In this document: in pieces, positions 14,799-23,766 of the stretch
Layout: each line of letters begins with the position of its first letter
Position numbering within the stretch: position 1 is the stretch's first letter
NCBI GenBank assembly: GCA_963736305.1
Contig: CAVTOD010000008.1
Span: forward strand, 310,001-374,000
Direction: 5' to 3'
Source of the DNA: DASUPK01 sp963736305
GTDB lineage: Bacteria; Actinomycetota; Thermoleophilia; Solirubrobacterales; 70-9
DNA length: 64,000 nucleotides
The notes under the pieces: model-generated
Seen by the model: the letters and a program-made list of their open reading frames with translations, nothing else
Databases searched by the model: none
What the model was told of the DNA's origin: nothing
Made by a program: the position numbers and the translations under genes

Positions 14799-16406
14799 AT
14801 GGAGGTAGGAAGCCTCCTCGGCCGAGTCGGATTGCCTGCACCGATCGCGGAGCTGGCGGCGCGCGACTGGGATGCGGTGGTGGTCGGCGGTGGGCACAAC
14901 GGGCTCACCGCGGCGGCATATCTGGCGCGGGCGGGGCAGTCGGTGCTGGTGCTCGAGCGGCGTGACCGGCTCGGCGGCGCCTGCACCCTGGAGCAGCCCT
15001 TCTCGGACGAGCGTTTCGTGGTCAGCCCATGTGCCTACGTGGTCGGCCTGCTCGACCAGCTGGTGATCGATGAGCTCGACCTCCCCGCCCACGGGTATCG
15101 CGTCACGCCCGCCGATCCCAACCTCTGGTGCCCGTTCCCGGACGGCAGCTCGTTCGCCCAGTTCCTCGACGATGAGGACACCGCTGCGCACATGCGCGAG
15201 AACGGCTTCTCCGACGCGGACGTCCGCGGCGCCCTCGCCTACGAGGCGACCTTCGACCGGATCAGGAAACTGCTCCGCGCGGGGTCCGCCGGCGATCTGT
15301 GGCGCGGACCGTCGCCGAGCCGCGAGCGGATCGAGGAGATCCTCGGCGACGACGAGCTGATCTCCATCGTCTTCGAGGAGTCGATCGCCGAGACGCTCGG
15401 CCGCTACGTCTCCGACGAGCGCCTGGTCCGTGCGCTCTTCGGCCAGGGCGTGATCGGCGAGTGGGCCGGGCCGCGGGACGCCGGCACGGCCTCGGTCCAC
15501 CTGATGCACGGGATGGGGGAGGTGGAGGGCCATGGCGGCTCCTGGGGTTACGTCGATGGAGGCATGGGGCGGGTCTCGTTCGCGATCGCCGAGGCCGCGC
15601 AGCAGGCCGGGGCGACGCTCGCCGCCGGGGTGCCGGTGGCGCGGATCCTCCCGGGTGAGGGAGTCGAGCTCGAGAGCGGCGAGCTGATCCGGGCGCGGCG
15701 CGTGATCGGCAACGCCGATCCGAAGCGGATGCTGTCCATGCTGCCCCCGGACGCCGTGCCCCCGGACTACCGCGAGCGCCTGGAGGGCTGGGAGGTGCGC
15801 TCGCCGGTGGTCAAGGTGAACGCCGCGCTCCACCGGCTGCCGACCTTCACCGCCGCCGGCTCGGTCGAGCCGCACCGGGCGATGGTCAGCGTCACCCACG
15901 GGCTCGACGCCGCCCAGGAGGCCTTCGAGGCCGCCAAGCGCGGCGAGCCGCGCGTCGCGTGGGCGGAGCTCTACTTCCAGACCGCCTACGACGCGAGCGT
16001 GGCGCCGCCCGGCGCCCATGTGATGAGCGCCTTCGCCCAGTACGCGCCCTACGAGTTGGCCGAGGGGGACTGGGAGCGACGCCGCGAGGAGATCGGCGAG
16101 CTCGCCCTCGACCTGATCGAGACCTACGCTCCCGACGTCCGCGACTGCGTCGCCGAGCTGCAGGTCCTGGGCCCGCCGGACATCGAGGAGAGGATCGGCC
16201 TGAGCGGCGGCAACATCTTCCAGGGCGAGACCCTGCCCGATCAGATGTGGGACAGGCGCCTGGACCCGCGCACGCCGATCGAGGGCGTCTATCTGTGCGG
16301 AGCCGCCACCCATCCGGCCGGTTCGGTGATCGCCCTGAACGGCCGTAACGCCGCGATGGCTGTGCTGGACGACGCCGAGGTGGCGGAGCCTTCCAGTATC
16401 GGCTGA
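14799..16406 (+). CDS. Phytoene-dehydrogenase-like FAD oxidoreductase
   Basis: The 535-residue protein has a GxGxxG FAD site at about 28-33 (VVVGGGHNGLTAAAYL), ERRDRLGGAC after the second strand and a C-terminal FAD motif LCGAATHPAGSVIALNGRNAA. This is the phytoene desaturase/PYROXD2-like amine-oxidase superfamily. No other carotenoid genes surround it, so the carotenoid role is unproven and a general oxidoreductase is the safer call. A leaderless-type -10 lies 6 nt before ATG 14799. It is followed by the NDH-2 gene 84 bp later on the same strand. Confidence 0.85.
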   Translation: MEVGSLLGRVGLPAPIAELAARDWDAVVVGGGHNGLTAAAYLARAGQSVLVLERRDRLGGACTLEQPFSDERFVVSPCAYVVGLLDQLVIDELDLPAHGYRVTPADPNLWCPFPDGSSFAQFLDDEDTAAHMRENGFSDADVRGALAYEATFDRIRKLLRAGSAGDLWRGPSPSRERIEEILGDDELISIVFEESIAETLGRYVSDERLVRALFGQGVIGEWAGPRDAGTASVHLMHGMGEVEGHGGSWGYVDGGMGRVSFAIAEAAQQAGATLAAGVPVARILPGEGVELESGELIRARRVIGNADPKRMLSMLPPDAVPPDYRERLEGWEVRSPVVKVNAALHRLPTFTAAGSVEPHRAMVSVTHGLDAAQEAFEAAKRGEPRVAWAELYFQTAYDASVAPPGAHVMSAFAQYAPYELAEGDWERRREEIGELALDLIETYAPDVRDCVAELQVLGPPDIEERIGLSGGNIFQGETLPDQMWDRRLDPRTPIEGVYLCGAATHPAGSVIALNGRNAAMAVLDDAEVAEPSSIG

Positions 16407-16490
16407 GCCTGGGGCTAGGTGCGCTCGCCTTCGCGGGCCTGGCTATGGTCCGGTGGTGCGAGTGTTCGAGCGGCGGGACCTGGTGGGTAC

Positions 16491-17828
16491 ATGAACTCCG
16501 TGAACGGAGATCCGCACAGGGTGGTCGTGATCGGCGGCGGGTTCGGCGGGCTGCAGGCCGTCCAGAAGCTCGCCCGCCAGCCGGTCGAGATCACCCTGAT
16601 CGACCGGCGCAACTTCCATCTCTTCCAGCCGCTCACCTACCAGGTGGCGACGGGCGCTCTCTCGGCCGAGGAGGTCGCCTATCCGCTGCGCGCCATCTTC
16701 AAGCGGCGCCGGAACGTTCGCGTGCTCCTCGGCGAGGTGCGCGACTTCGACCTCGAGGGCCGGACCGTCCGGGTCCAGCCCGGCGCCGGCGAGGGCGACC
16801 CGCTCACGGTGCCCTACGACACGCTGATCGCCGCCGGCGGCTCTCGCTATTCGTACTTCGGGCACGACGAGTGGCAGGCGTACGCCCACGAGGTGAAGTC
16901 GCTCGAGAGCGCGCTCAACGTGCGCGCGCAGATCCTCAGCGCCTTCGAGGCCGCCGAGCTGGAGGGCGACGAGGAGCGGCGCCGAGCCTGGCTGACGTTC
17001 GTGGTCGTCGGCGCCGGGCCGACCGGGGTGGAGATGGCCGGCCAGATCGGCGAGCTCGCCCGCGACACGCTGCGCCGCGAATTCCGCATCATGGACCCAC
17101 GGGAGGGGCGAGTGCTGCTGGTCGAGATGGCTGACCGGGTTCTCACCACCTTTCCGCCCTCGCTGTCGGAGAAGGCATCTCGCTCGCTGGAGAATCTCGG
17201 CGTCACGCCGCTGCTCCGCCACACGGTCATCGACATCGACGACGAGAGCGTCACAGTCGAAGCTCACGGCGGGGCCAGCGAGCACATCCCGGCGAGAACC
17301 GTGATCTGGGCGGCCGGCGTCACCGCCGCTTCCCTCGCGAGACGCCTGGGCGAGGCGACCGGGGCGGAGGTGGATCGCGCGGGAAGGGTCTCGGTTGGGT
17401 CCGACCTCTCGCTGCCGGGCCACCCCGAGGTGCTGGCCCTTGGGGACATGGTGCGTGTCCATGGCGAGGACGGCGAGCTGCAGGACCTCCCCGGCGTCGC
17501 GCCCGTGGCGATGCAGCAGGGCCGCTACGCCGCCAAGCTCGTCAAGGCGCGTCTGCGGGGAAGTGAGCACAAGCCGTTCCGGTATCGCGACAAGGGGAAC
17601 CTCGCGACGATCGGTCGTGCGCGGGCCGTTGCGGACCTTCACGCGGCGCGGCTGAGCGGCTTTCCGGCCTGGGTCACCTGGCTCGTGGTCCACCTCTGGT
17701 ACCTGATCGGCTTCCAGAACCGCCTGCTCGTGCTGATTCGCTGGTCGTTCAGCTTCTTCACGCGCGGCCGCGGCGGGCGGGTGATCGAGCAGTTCGAGCC
17801 TGAGGGAGCCGCCCGGCCGCCCTCATAG
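16491..17828 (+). CDS. ndh: Type II NADH dehydrogenase (NDH-2)
   Basis: The 445-residue flavoprotein has a FAD site VVIGGGFGG at about 11-19, an NAD(H) site VVVGAGPTGVEMAGQ at about 173-187, NFHLFQPLTYQVATG near the quinone site, and GDMVR / PGVAPVAMQQGRYAA in the C-terminal FAD motif. It would oxidise NADH and reduce quinone without pumping protons, bound to the inner membrane by C-terminal helices (WVTWLVVHLWYLIGFQNRLL). ATG 16491 begins the FAD domain closely. Upstream in-frame sequence is open but unlike the family. Electrons would enter the quinone pool. Confidence 0.9.
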   Translation: MNSVNGDPHRVVVIGGGFGGLQAVQKLARQPVEITLIDRRNFHLFQPLTYQVATGALSAEEVAYPLRAIFKRRRNVRVLLGEVRDFDLEGRTVRVQPGAGEGDPLTVPYDTLIAAGGSRYSYFGHDEWQAYAHEVKSLESALNVRAQILSAFEAAELEGDEERRRAWLTFVVVGAGPTGVEMAGQIGELARDTLRREFRIMDPREGRVLLVEMADRVLTTFPPSLSEKASRSLENLGVTPLLRHTVIDIDDESVTVEAHGGASEHIPARTVIWAAGVTAASLARRLGEATGAEVDRAGRVSVGSDLSLPGHPEVLALGDMVRVHGEDGELQDLPGVAPVAMQQGRYAAKLVKARLRGSEHKPFRYRDKGNLATIGRARAVADLHAARLSGFPAWVTWLVVHLWYLIGFQNRLLVLIRWSFSFFTRGRGGRVIEQFEPEGAARPPS

Positions 17829-17831
17829 TCT
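17826..17831 (+). promoter_or_regulatory. -10 element (TAGTCT) of a probable leaderless promoter
   Basis: TAGTCT ends 6 nt before ATG 17838 of the damaged DMT gene, and overlaps the end of ndh. Confidence 0.35.
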
Positions 17832-17837
17832 CTGCAC

Positions 17838-18582
17838 ATGGCCGTGATCCTTGCCTTCGGCTCGGCCGCGGCCTTCGCACTCGGCACGGTGCTCCAGCAG
17901 CGGGTGGTGATGGACGCGCCCGAAGCGAAGGAGGCGAGCGCCGGGATCCTCTTCCGGCTGATCCAGCATCCGGTCTGGCTCGGCGGGATCGCGGCGTATG
18001 GGATCGCCTTCGGGATGCAGGCGGCTGCGCTGGGCGACGGCCGGCTTGTCGTCGTACAGCCGATCCTTGCGACGACGATCGTCTTCGCGCTGCCCCTTGG
18101 GGCCTGGCTCTCGGCACAGCGGATCACGCGGCGGGACGTCGTCGCGGCATTCGTCGTCACCGCCGGTCTCGCGCTCTTCCTGCTGCTCGCCGATCCCTCC
18201 GGCGGCAAGGAGGACGCGCCGATCGGGGAGTGGATCGTGGCGGGCGCGGTGGTCATCGGGCTGGCGGTGGGTCTGCTGGTCGCTGGCCTCGCGCGCGCCC
18301 CAGGACGACGGCGCCGACGTTCTCCTCAATTGGCACCTCTACGCGCTGATCGCGATCGGGTTCGCCGGGATGACGATCACCCAGCTCTCGCTGCAGACGG
18401 GCATTCTGCCGCCGGCGGTCGCCACCAGCTCGATCTTCAACCCGGCGGCGAGCGTCGTCCTCGGGCTGACGCTCTTCGAAGAGCAGATCCATCACTCGAC
18501 GGCAGGGAGGATCGGGGCCGTGCTGGCCCTGGTGGCGATGTTCGGCGGGATCGCCGCTTTGGCGTTCGCGAAGCGCGAGTAG
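17838..18582 (+). pseudogene. DMT/EamA-type transporter with internal deletion and frameshift
   Basis: The first 150 residues (frame of 17838) give five membrane helices of a DMT-family transporter. Near 18297 the frame turns into Arg-rich nonsense, while the next frame supplies the family's C-terminal half (LNWHLYALIAIGFAGMTITQ, LQTGILPPAVATSSIFNP) ending at 18582. Joined, the two parts give about 248 residues, roughly 40 fewer than the family's usual length, and a membrane segment between the halves is missing. This suggests a deletion that also changed frame, or an assembly fault. It probably makes no functional transporter. Confidence 0.75.
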
Positions 18583-18593
18583 GCTGAAGCGCA

Positions 18594-18656
18594 TTCGACG
18601 GCGACAAGATCTCCCGGGCGGAGGTCTACTTCGGCTGGAACGTGGAAAAGGAGTGA
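18594..18656 (+). pseudogene. Remnant: C-terminal end of a SnoaL-like protein
   Basis: A 20-codon stretch ending in TGA 18654-18656 encodes FDGDKISRAEVYFGWNVEKE, which closely resembles the last strand of SnoaL/NTF2-like proteins. A stop lies just upstream (18585) and there is no start. It lies directly after the damaged DMT gene, so both may record the same deletion event. A chance open frame cannot be excluded at this length. Confidence 0.55.
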
Positions 18657-18660
18657 GGGA

Positions 18661-20139
18661 GTGATCTACCGAAGCCCAGAGCCCGACATCGAGATCCCCG
18701 ATCTGACCATGGCCGAGTACGTGATGGGCGGGGCCGCGGGGCGCGGCGAGCACCCGGCGATCATCGACGGCTCCACGGGGACGGTCACGACCTACGCAGA
18801 CCTCGCCGCCCAGGTCGATGCCGTAGCGGCCCGCCTCCAGGCCCATGGGATCCGCAAGGGCGATGTCATCGCGCTCGTCGGCCCGAACAGCACCGAGTGG
18901 GCGATCGCCTACCAGGCGATCCTCCGCGCCGGTGGGGTGGTCACCCCGATGAATCCGATGCTGACGCAGGAGGAGAGGGGCAGGCAGGAGGAGAACTCGG
19001 GCTCGAAGCTCCTGATCGACGACCCGGCAGCCTTCGTCGCCGGGGCGGCGACCGCGACGCCGGAGCCGGTGGACGTCGATCCCGAGGACCTGGCTGTCCT
19101 GCCTTACTCGAGCGGCACCACCGGATTGATGAAGGGCGTGATGCTCACCCACCGCAACCTGGTGGCGAACATCGAGCAGGCCTGGAACTCGATGCCGCTG
19201 ACCGAGGACGACACCCTGGTCGGGCTGCTGCCCTTCTTCCACATCTACGGCCAGACGGTGGTCCTGAACATGGGCCTGGCGAAGGGCTCGACGATCGTGA
19301 TCATGCAGCGCTTCGACTGCGACGCGCTGATGGACCTGATGGAGCGCCACGGCGTCACGTGGCTGCACGTGGCGCCACCGGTGGTCCTCGCGATGGCGAC
19401 CACCGCCAACGTCGAGGGTCGCGACTTCTCGAAGCTGAAGCTCGTGATCTCGGGCGCGGCCCCCCTGGATGCCGAGCTGGCCGGTCGCGCCGAGAAGCGG
19501 ATCGGTGCGCCGGTTCGACAGGGATACGGGATGACCGAGCTCAGCCCGGTAAGCCATAAGAGCCGCTTCGCCCGGGTCGCCGAAACGCCGCCGGGGAGCG
19601 TCGGGGCGCTGGTCCCGAACACCGAGGCCCGCCTGGTCGACCCGGAGACCGCGGAGGACGTGCCCGAGGGCGAGCAGGGCGAGATCTGGGTCCGCGGCCC
19701 GCAGGTGATGCGCGGCTATCTGAACAACCCGGAGGCGACCGCCGAGACCCTGCTCGAGGACGGCTGGCTGCGCACGGGAGACATCGCCCGGATCGACTCC
19801 GAGGGCTTCACCTTCATCGTCGACCGGCTCAAGGAGCTGATCAAGTACAAGGGCTACCAGGTGCCCCCGGCCGAGCTCGAGGCGGTGCTCGTCGCGCACC
19901 CGAAGGTGATGGACGCCGGCGTCATCGGGGTGCCGATGGACGACGGGGGAGAGGCGCCGAAGGCCTGCGTCGTCGCCGAGGACGGACTCGACGCCGACGA
20001 GCTGATGGAGTGGGTCGCCAAGCACGTGGCGCCGTACAAGCGGATCCGCGAGGTGGAGTTCGTGGACGAGATCCCGAAGTCGGCCTCAGGCAAGATCCTG
20101 CGGCGCCTACTACGCGAAGAGCACGTCACCGCCAGCTAG
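18661..20139 (+). CDS. AMP-forming acyl-CoA synthetase (4-coumarate-CoA ligase-like)
   Basis: The 492-residue enzyme has the adenylation motifs YSSGTTGLMKGVMLTH at about 149-164, QGYGMTELSP, GWLRTGDIA and the C-terminal KELIKYKGYQVPPAELE and PKSASGKILRR with the catalytic Lys. It would activate a carboxylic acid with ATP and transfer it to CoA. The order and length match 4CL-type ligases, although the aromatic or fatty-acid substrate cannot be read. GTG 18661 follows an AAAAGGAG site. About 40 residues between the A2 and A3 motifs are shorter than usual. It converges with the cupin gene. Confidence 0.9.
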   Translation: MIYRSPEPDIEIPDLTMAEYVMGGAAGRGEHPAIIDGSTGTVTTYADLAAQVDAVAARLQAHGIRKGDVIALVGPNSTEWAIAYQAILRAGGVVTPMNPMLTQEERGRQEENSGSKLLIDDPAAFVAGAATATPEPVDVDPEDLAVLPYSSGTTGLMKGVMLTHRNLVANIEQAWNSMPLTEDDTLVGLLPFFHIYGQTVVLNMGLAKGSTIVIMQRFDCDALMDLMERHGVTWLHVAPPVVLAMATTANVEGRDFSKLKLVISGAAPLDAELAGRAEKRIGAPVRQGYGMTELSPVSHKSRFARVAETPPGSVGALVPNTEARLVDPETAEDVPEGEQGEIWVRGPQVMRGYLNNPEATAETLLEDGWLRTGDIARIDSEGFTFIVDRLKELIKYKGYQVPPAELEAVLVAHPKVMDAGVIGVPMDDGGEAPKACVVAEDGLDADELMEWVAKHVAPYKRIREVEFVDEIPKSASGKILRRLLREEHVTAS

Positions 20140-20147
20140 CGGGTGCC

Positions 20148-20630
20148 TCACCTGTTGGGCGTGGACGGGGGCGCGCCCGTCTTCAGAAGCGTCGCGAGGT
20201 AGATCACGATCTTCGACCTCCCCCTGTTCGCCGCCTTGTGGATGGTGGAGGGCTGCTCGACGATCCACTGGCCCGCCGCAACCCTGCCGGTTCGCCCGGC
20301 GGGGATCCTACGGACGATCCGCGCGTTGTCGGCCGGGCCCGTCATCACCGTGACTGACCCCTTCCTGACGGTGTAGGTGAGGATGCCCGACTGGATGTAG
20401 GCGACCTGCGTGCCCTCGTGATGGTGGAGGGCGATGGTGCCGCCGGCGGGGATCGTCACGCGGGAGAGCCCGAGCGTTTTGCCCTTCGCGCCCGTCACCT
20501 TCGTGCTCTGGGCCAGCGGCGTGCGGACTGCCGACGCGCCGCCCGACTGTGCGATCACGTGGCCGACCGCGACGCCCGCGCTGACCAGGGCGATCGCGGA
20601 CACCACCATGGTGAGTCGGATGCGCCGCAT
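20148..20630 (-). CDS. Exported cupin-domain protein
   Basis: The 160-residue product begins with a signal peptide or anchor (TMVVSAIALVSAGVAVGHVIA). The remainder is a single cupin barrel with ALHHHEGTQVAYIQSG carrying the metal-binding His pair and Glu, and QWIVEQPSTIHKA carrying the second-motif His. The function is unknown, perhaps binding a small ligand outside the membrane. ATG 20630 has TACGGT 6 nt upstream and no ribosome site. It is divergent from the Na+/H+ antiporter, and the promoters nearly overlap. Confidence 0.75.
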   Translation of the reverse strand: MRRIRLTMVVSAIALVSAGVAVGHVIAQSGGASAVRTPLAQSTKVTGAKGKTLGLSRVTIPAGGTIALHHHEGTQVAYIQSGILTYTVRKGSVTVMTGPADNARIVRRIPAGRTGRVAAGQWIVEQPSTIHKAANRGRSKIVIYLATLLKTGAPPSTPNR

Positions 20631-20636
20631 CGCGCG

Positions 20637-20642
20637 ACCGTA
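20637..20642 (-). promoter_or_regulatory. -10 element (TACGGT) of a probable leaderless promoter
   Basis: TACGGT ends 6 nt before the cupin gene's ATG at 20630. It lies only 15 bp from the start of the divergent antiporter. Confidence 0.4.
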
Positions 20643-20656
20643 CAGAATTCCCCGAG

Positions 20657-22243
20657 ATGGGGGACATCCAGATACTCCTCGCCGCGCTCTTCGTCTCGGC
20701 CGCCGGGCTCAACGCCCTTGCCAACCGGCTGACCGTGCCCTACCCGATCACGCTGGTGCTCGGGGGGCTGGTCCTCGGGCTGATCCCCGGGGTCCCGGCC
20801 ATCACGCTCAACCCGGACCTCGTCCTGCTGGTCTTCCTGCCGCCGCTGCTCTACGCGTCGGCGTTCTTCTACGACCTGCGGAGCCTGCGCAACGACGCGC
20901 GGGTCATCACCCTCAACGCGATCGGGCTGACGCTCGCGACCGCGGCGGTCGTCGGGGTTGTCGCGCACGAGGTGATGGACCTGCCCTGGGCCGTCTCGTT
21001 CGCACTCGGGGCGATCGTCTCGCCGACCGACCCGGCGGCGGCGACCTCGATCATGCGCCGGGTCGGCGCACCCAGGCGGATGGTGAATGTTCTCGAGGGC
21101 GAGAGCATGGTGAACGACGCCGCCGCCCTCCTCGTCTACAAGGTTGCGGTTGCGGCGGCGATCGGCGAGGGGGTCTCGGCGTCCCACACGGTCCTCCAGT
21201 TCTTCGGGGACGTGGCGGGGGGTGTGGCCATCGGCTTCGTGGTCGGCTGGGCGATCGCCGAGATCCGAAAGAGGGTGACCGACGTCAACACCGAGCTGAC
21301 GATCTCGCTGTTCAGCGCCTACGGGGCCTTCATCCCCGCGGACCAGCTCGGGGTCTCCGGAGTCCTCGCCGTGGTCACGTGCGGGTTGGTCCTGGGCTTC
21401 CGCGCGCCCGAGATCGCCACGCCGGAGAGCCGGATGCAGGGCTTTGCGCTGTGGTCGATCCTCACCTTCCTCCTCAACGCAGCGCTGTTCATCCTGATCG
21501 GACTGCAGCTGCCCGCGATCGTCGACGGCCTGAGCGGTGAGCCCGCCGGTCAGGTGGTGGGCTATGCCGCGGTCGTCTGCGCCGTCACCATCGCCATGCG
21601 CTTCGTCTGGATGAACACGATGACCGTGGTGATCAGGACGCTCGACCGCCGTGAATCGCAGCGGGCGAGACGCTCGACCTGGCGCTTCCGCGTGGTTGGC
21701 GGCTGGGCCGGCATGCGCGGCGCGGTCTCGCTCGCGGCGGCCCTCGCGCTGCCGCTGCATACGAACAGCGGCGAGCCGTTCCCCGGTCGCGACCTGATCC
21801 TGTTCATCACCTTCTCGCTGATCCTGGTGACCGTGGTGGGCGAGGGGCTGACCCTGCCGTCGCTGATCCGCCGCCTCGGTGTCGTTGAGGATGGCACCGA
21901 GGAGGAGGGCGAGGAGCTCAAGGCCAGGCTGGTGATCGCGAAGGCCGCGCTCGACAGGGTCGAGGAGCTCGAAGGGGAGGAATGGACCCGCGACGGCACC
22001 GTCGAGCGCGTCCGCAACCTCTACCGCTACCGGAAGAGGCGGTTCGCTGCCCGGGCGGGCAAGATCGAGGACGAGGACGGGATCGAGGAGGGCTCCCTCG
22101 CCTACCAGCGGATGATGCACGAGATCTACGCAGCGCAGCGCGCGGAGCTCGTCCGGCTTCGCGACGAGCGCGCGATCAGCGCCGAGGTGATGCGCCGGGT
22201 CGAGCGGGAGCTCGACCTCGAGGAGCAGCGGCTGGAGGTCTAG
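20657..22243 (+). CDS. CPA1-family Na+/H+ antiporter
   Basis: The 528-residue membrane protein has 11-12 hydrophobic helices and CPA1 motifs: VFLPPLLYASAFFYDL in helix 3, GAIVSPTDPAAATSIMRR (the TDP region) and EGESMVNDAAALLVY, which includes the ND ion-binding site. A charged cytoplasmic tail of about 120 residues follows (for example EDGTEEEGEELKARLVIAK). It would exchange Na+ or K+ for H+ for pH and salt balance. ATG 20657 is chosen from the family N-terminus. It is divergent from the cupin gene; its stop overlaps the next gene's end by 4 bp. Confidence 0.92.
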   Translation: MGDIQILLAALFVSAAGLNALANRLTVPYPITLVLGGLVLGLIPGVPAITLNPDLVLLVFLPPLLYASAFFYDLRSLRNDARVITLNAIGLTLATAAVVGVVAHEVMDLPWAVSFALGAIVSPTDPAAATSIMRRVGAPRRMVNVLEGESMVNDAAALLVYKVAVAAAIGEGVSASHTVLQFFGDVAGGVAIGFVVGWAIAEIRKRVTDVNTELTISLFSAYGAFIPADQLGVSGVLAVVTCGLVLGFRAPEIATPESRMQGFALWSILTFLLNAALFILIGLQLPAIVDGLSGEPAGQVVGYAAVVCAVTIAMRFVWMNTMTVVIRTLDRRESQRARRSTWRFRVVGGWAGMRGAVSLAAALALPLHTNSGEPFPGRDLILFITFSLILVTVVGEGLTLPSLIRRLGVVEDGTEEEGEELKARLVIAKAALDRVEELEGEEWTRDGTVERVRNLYRYRKRRFAARAGKIEDEDGIEEGSLAYQRMMHEIYAAQRAELVRLRDERAISAEVMRRVERELDLEEQRLEV

Positions 22244-22695
22244 TACCCGGGCGGCTTCTGTGGCGGCCCGAGGTAGACGCGCGCCAATCGAGTGGCCGTC
22301 GCCTTGCTTTCGGAGAATCTCGCCGACGGCGCCCGGACCTTGATCGTGACCAGTCGCACGCCGTCGGTCGTCAGCAGCCGGCTCTGCAGCGGGAACCAGT
22401 ACCCGCCCAGTCCCAGATGCCCGACCGGACGCGGCGCGGCGCGAGCCGCCTTGTGGGACCACTCGACGTTCTGCCAGAACTCGACCTGCTCCCGTTCCAT
22501 CCGCGTGTAGGCCTGAGGAGCGCTGTCGAGCATGACGGTCACCGACATGCCGTTCGCCTGGAACCGGCACCCGTCCGCGCCATTCGACGCGGTGAACGAA
22601 GAACCGTGCGAATGCCCGGCACATGCCGATGGGAGTTGCGGAGTGGCCCGGTCTCCGCCGAGAAACGCAAGAGTAACCGCGATGAGAAATGCCAC
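22240..22695 (-). CDS. Exported protein of unknown function
   Basis: The 151-residue product opens with a hydrophobic leader (VAFLIAVTLAFLGGD). The mature part contains two Cys (LPSACAGHSHG and ADGCRFQ), an NGMSVTVMLDSAPQAYTRMER segment and a hydrophobic, Pro-rich end (PRPVGHLGLGGYWFP). No family was recognised. GTG 22695 overlaps the TAG stop of the DUF2855 gene upstream (TAGTG), so the two are translationally coupled. The frame continues upstream without a stop but is Arg-rich there and clearly a shadow. Confidence 0.6.
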   Translation of the reverse strand: MAFLIAVTLAFLGGDRATPQLPSACAGHSHGSSFTASNGADGCRFQANGMSVTVMLDSAPQAYTRMEREQVEFWQNVEWSHKAARAAPRPVGHLGLGGYWFPLQSRLLTTDGVRLVTIKVRAPSARFSESKATATRLARVYLGPPQKPPGY

Positions 22696-23711
22696 TACGG
22701 CGAGAGTACGTGCCCGACCGCCGGGTCGGACTTGCCGTCGAGAAGCTCGCGGTAGATGCGCTCGATGTCCTCGGGGCCTGAGCCGTGCTCGACCCGCAGC
22801 CAGTCGCGGGTCCACTCGACGTATGGAGACCAGGATTCGGCGAGACGCTCGTTCACCCCGTCCGGTCCCCACTCCTCGGTTCGCTTGCGGAGGCGATCGG
22901 GGGCGAAGAAGAAGACGGGCTTCGGGCCGGCCAGCTCGGAGCCGCCGCCGAGGTCCTCGCGGTGGGTGATACCGACGGCGGCCGAATGCTTCAGCTCGTC
23001 GCCGTAGTGGCCGTGGACTGCGCTGCGAACCTTGGCGTCGCCGGACATGTCGACGTAGACGGCCGGTTCGCGATCGAGCGACTCGATCTCCTCGTAGGCC
23101 ACGACCCTGTCGTAGACGCCGAGCGACTCGGTGAACTCGACGTTCCGCGGCGAGGTCAGCCCGATCACCTCGATGCCTTCGCGCCTGTCGAGGAGATAGG
23201 CGAGGGCCGATGAGGTGCGGCTCGACGCCGACGAGAGGACGGCGGCCTTCGTGCCGAAGAACTCGGAGTCGTCGAGGAAGTCGTCGATCAGGAACGAGGT
23301 GAAGTAGAGAGGCCAGAGGAGCATCTGCTGGTCCTCGTTTCGCTCCTCGTAGAAGGGGAGGGCGGCGACGCGGATGTAGCGGTTGTAGGCGGCCGGGAGG
23401 CTCGCGCGGTGCGGGGTCGTGTCGACGAAGTCGGCGGGGTCCGAGCGGTCGGGCTGGACGACGAGATGCGAGGCCGGGGGCAGATAGCCGAAGATCCTCG
23501 TCCCCTCGGGAACCCCGTCGGCTTCGCTGGCGACCACGTCGGCGAAGCCCCAGACCGGCATGCGCGCCCAGCCGTCCTCGGCCGGGAAGAAGTCCCAGTA
23601 GTTCATCGCCTCGCCCATCACCGCGTAGGTGATGTTGTTGGTGGTGAGGCCGAAGGAGTCGACGCCGAGGAGTACCTGGCCGGGCTCGAGCTCGGGCGCG
23701 TCGTCGTCCAC
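22695..23711 (-). CDS. DUF2855 family protein
   Basis: The product has the DUF2855 pattern: LEPGQVLLGVDSFGLTTNNITYAV, NYWDFFPAEDGWARMPVWGFA, VLSSASSRTSSALAYLL (a Rossmann-like region) and KPVFFFAPDR at the end. These proteins resemble MDR-type NAD(P)-dependent oxidoreductases but lack a known substrate. The conserved N-terminal block continues upstream in frame (RIDFQVKKDDLHETRFV), yet that stretch contains no ATG, GTG or TTG; only CTG at 23765 could start it. Either a CTG start is used, or GTG 23711 gives a shortened form. It lies in an operon with the GGDEF gene upstream. Confidence 0.85.
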   Translation of the reverse strand: MDDDAPELEPGQVLLGVDSFGLTTNNITYAVMGEAMNYWDFFPAEDGWARMPVWGFADVVASEADGVPEGTRIFGYLPPASHLVVQPDRSDPADFVDTTPHRASLPAAYNRYIRVAALPFYEERNEDQQMLLWPLYFTSFLIDDFLDDSEFFGTKAAVLSSASSRTSSALAYLLDRREGIEVIGLTSPRNVEFTESLGVYDRVVAYEEIESLDREPAVYVDMSGDAKVRSAVHGHYGDELKHSAAVGITHREDLGGGSELAGPKPVFFFAPDRLRKRTEEWGPDGVNERLAESWSPYVEWTRDWLRVEHGSGPEDIERIYRELLDGKSDPAVGHVLSP

Positions 23712-23766
23712 GAAGCGGGTTTCGTGAAGATCGTCCTTCTTGACCTGAAAGTCGATGCGGGCCAGC

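Noticed and set aside
13198..14841. Long open frame opposite the hydrolase, and similar long frames opposite other genes
   Set aside because: High GC content keeps antisense frames open; these have Arg/Gly/Pro-rich composition and no family motifs outside the true gene part.
14799..16406. Carotenoid biosynthesis locus
   Set aside because: Only the FAD enzyme resembles phytoene desaturase; no crtB, crtE or cyclase gene is nearby.
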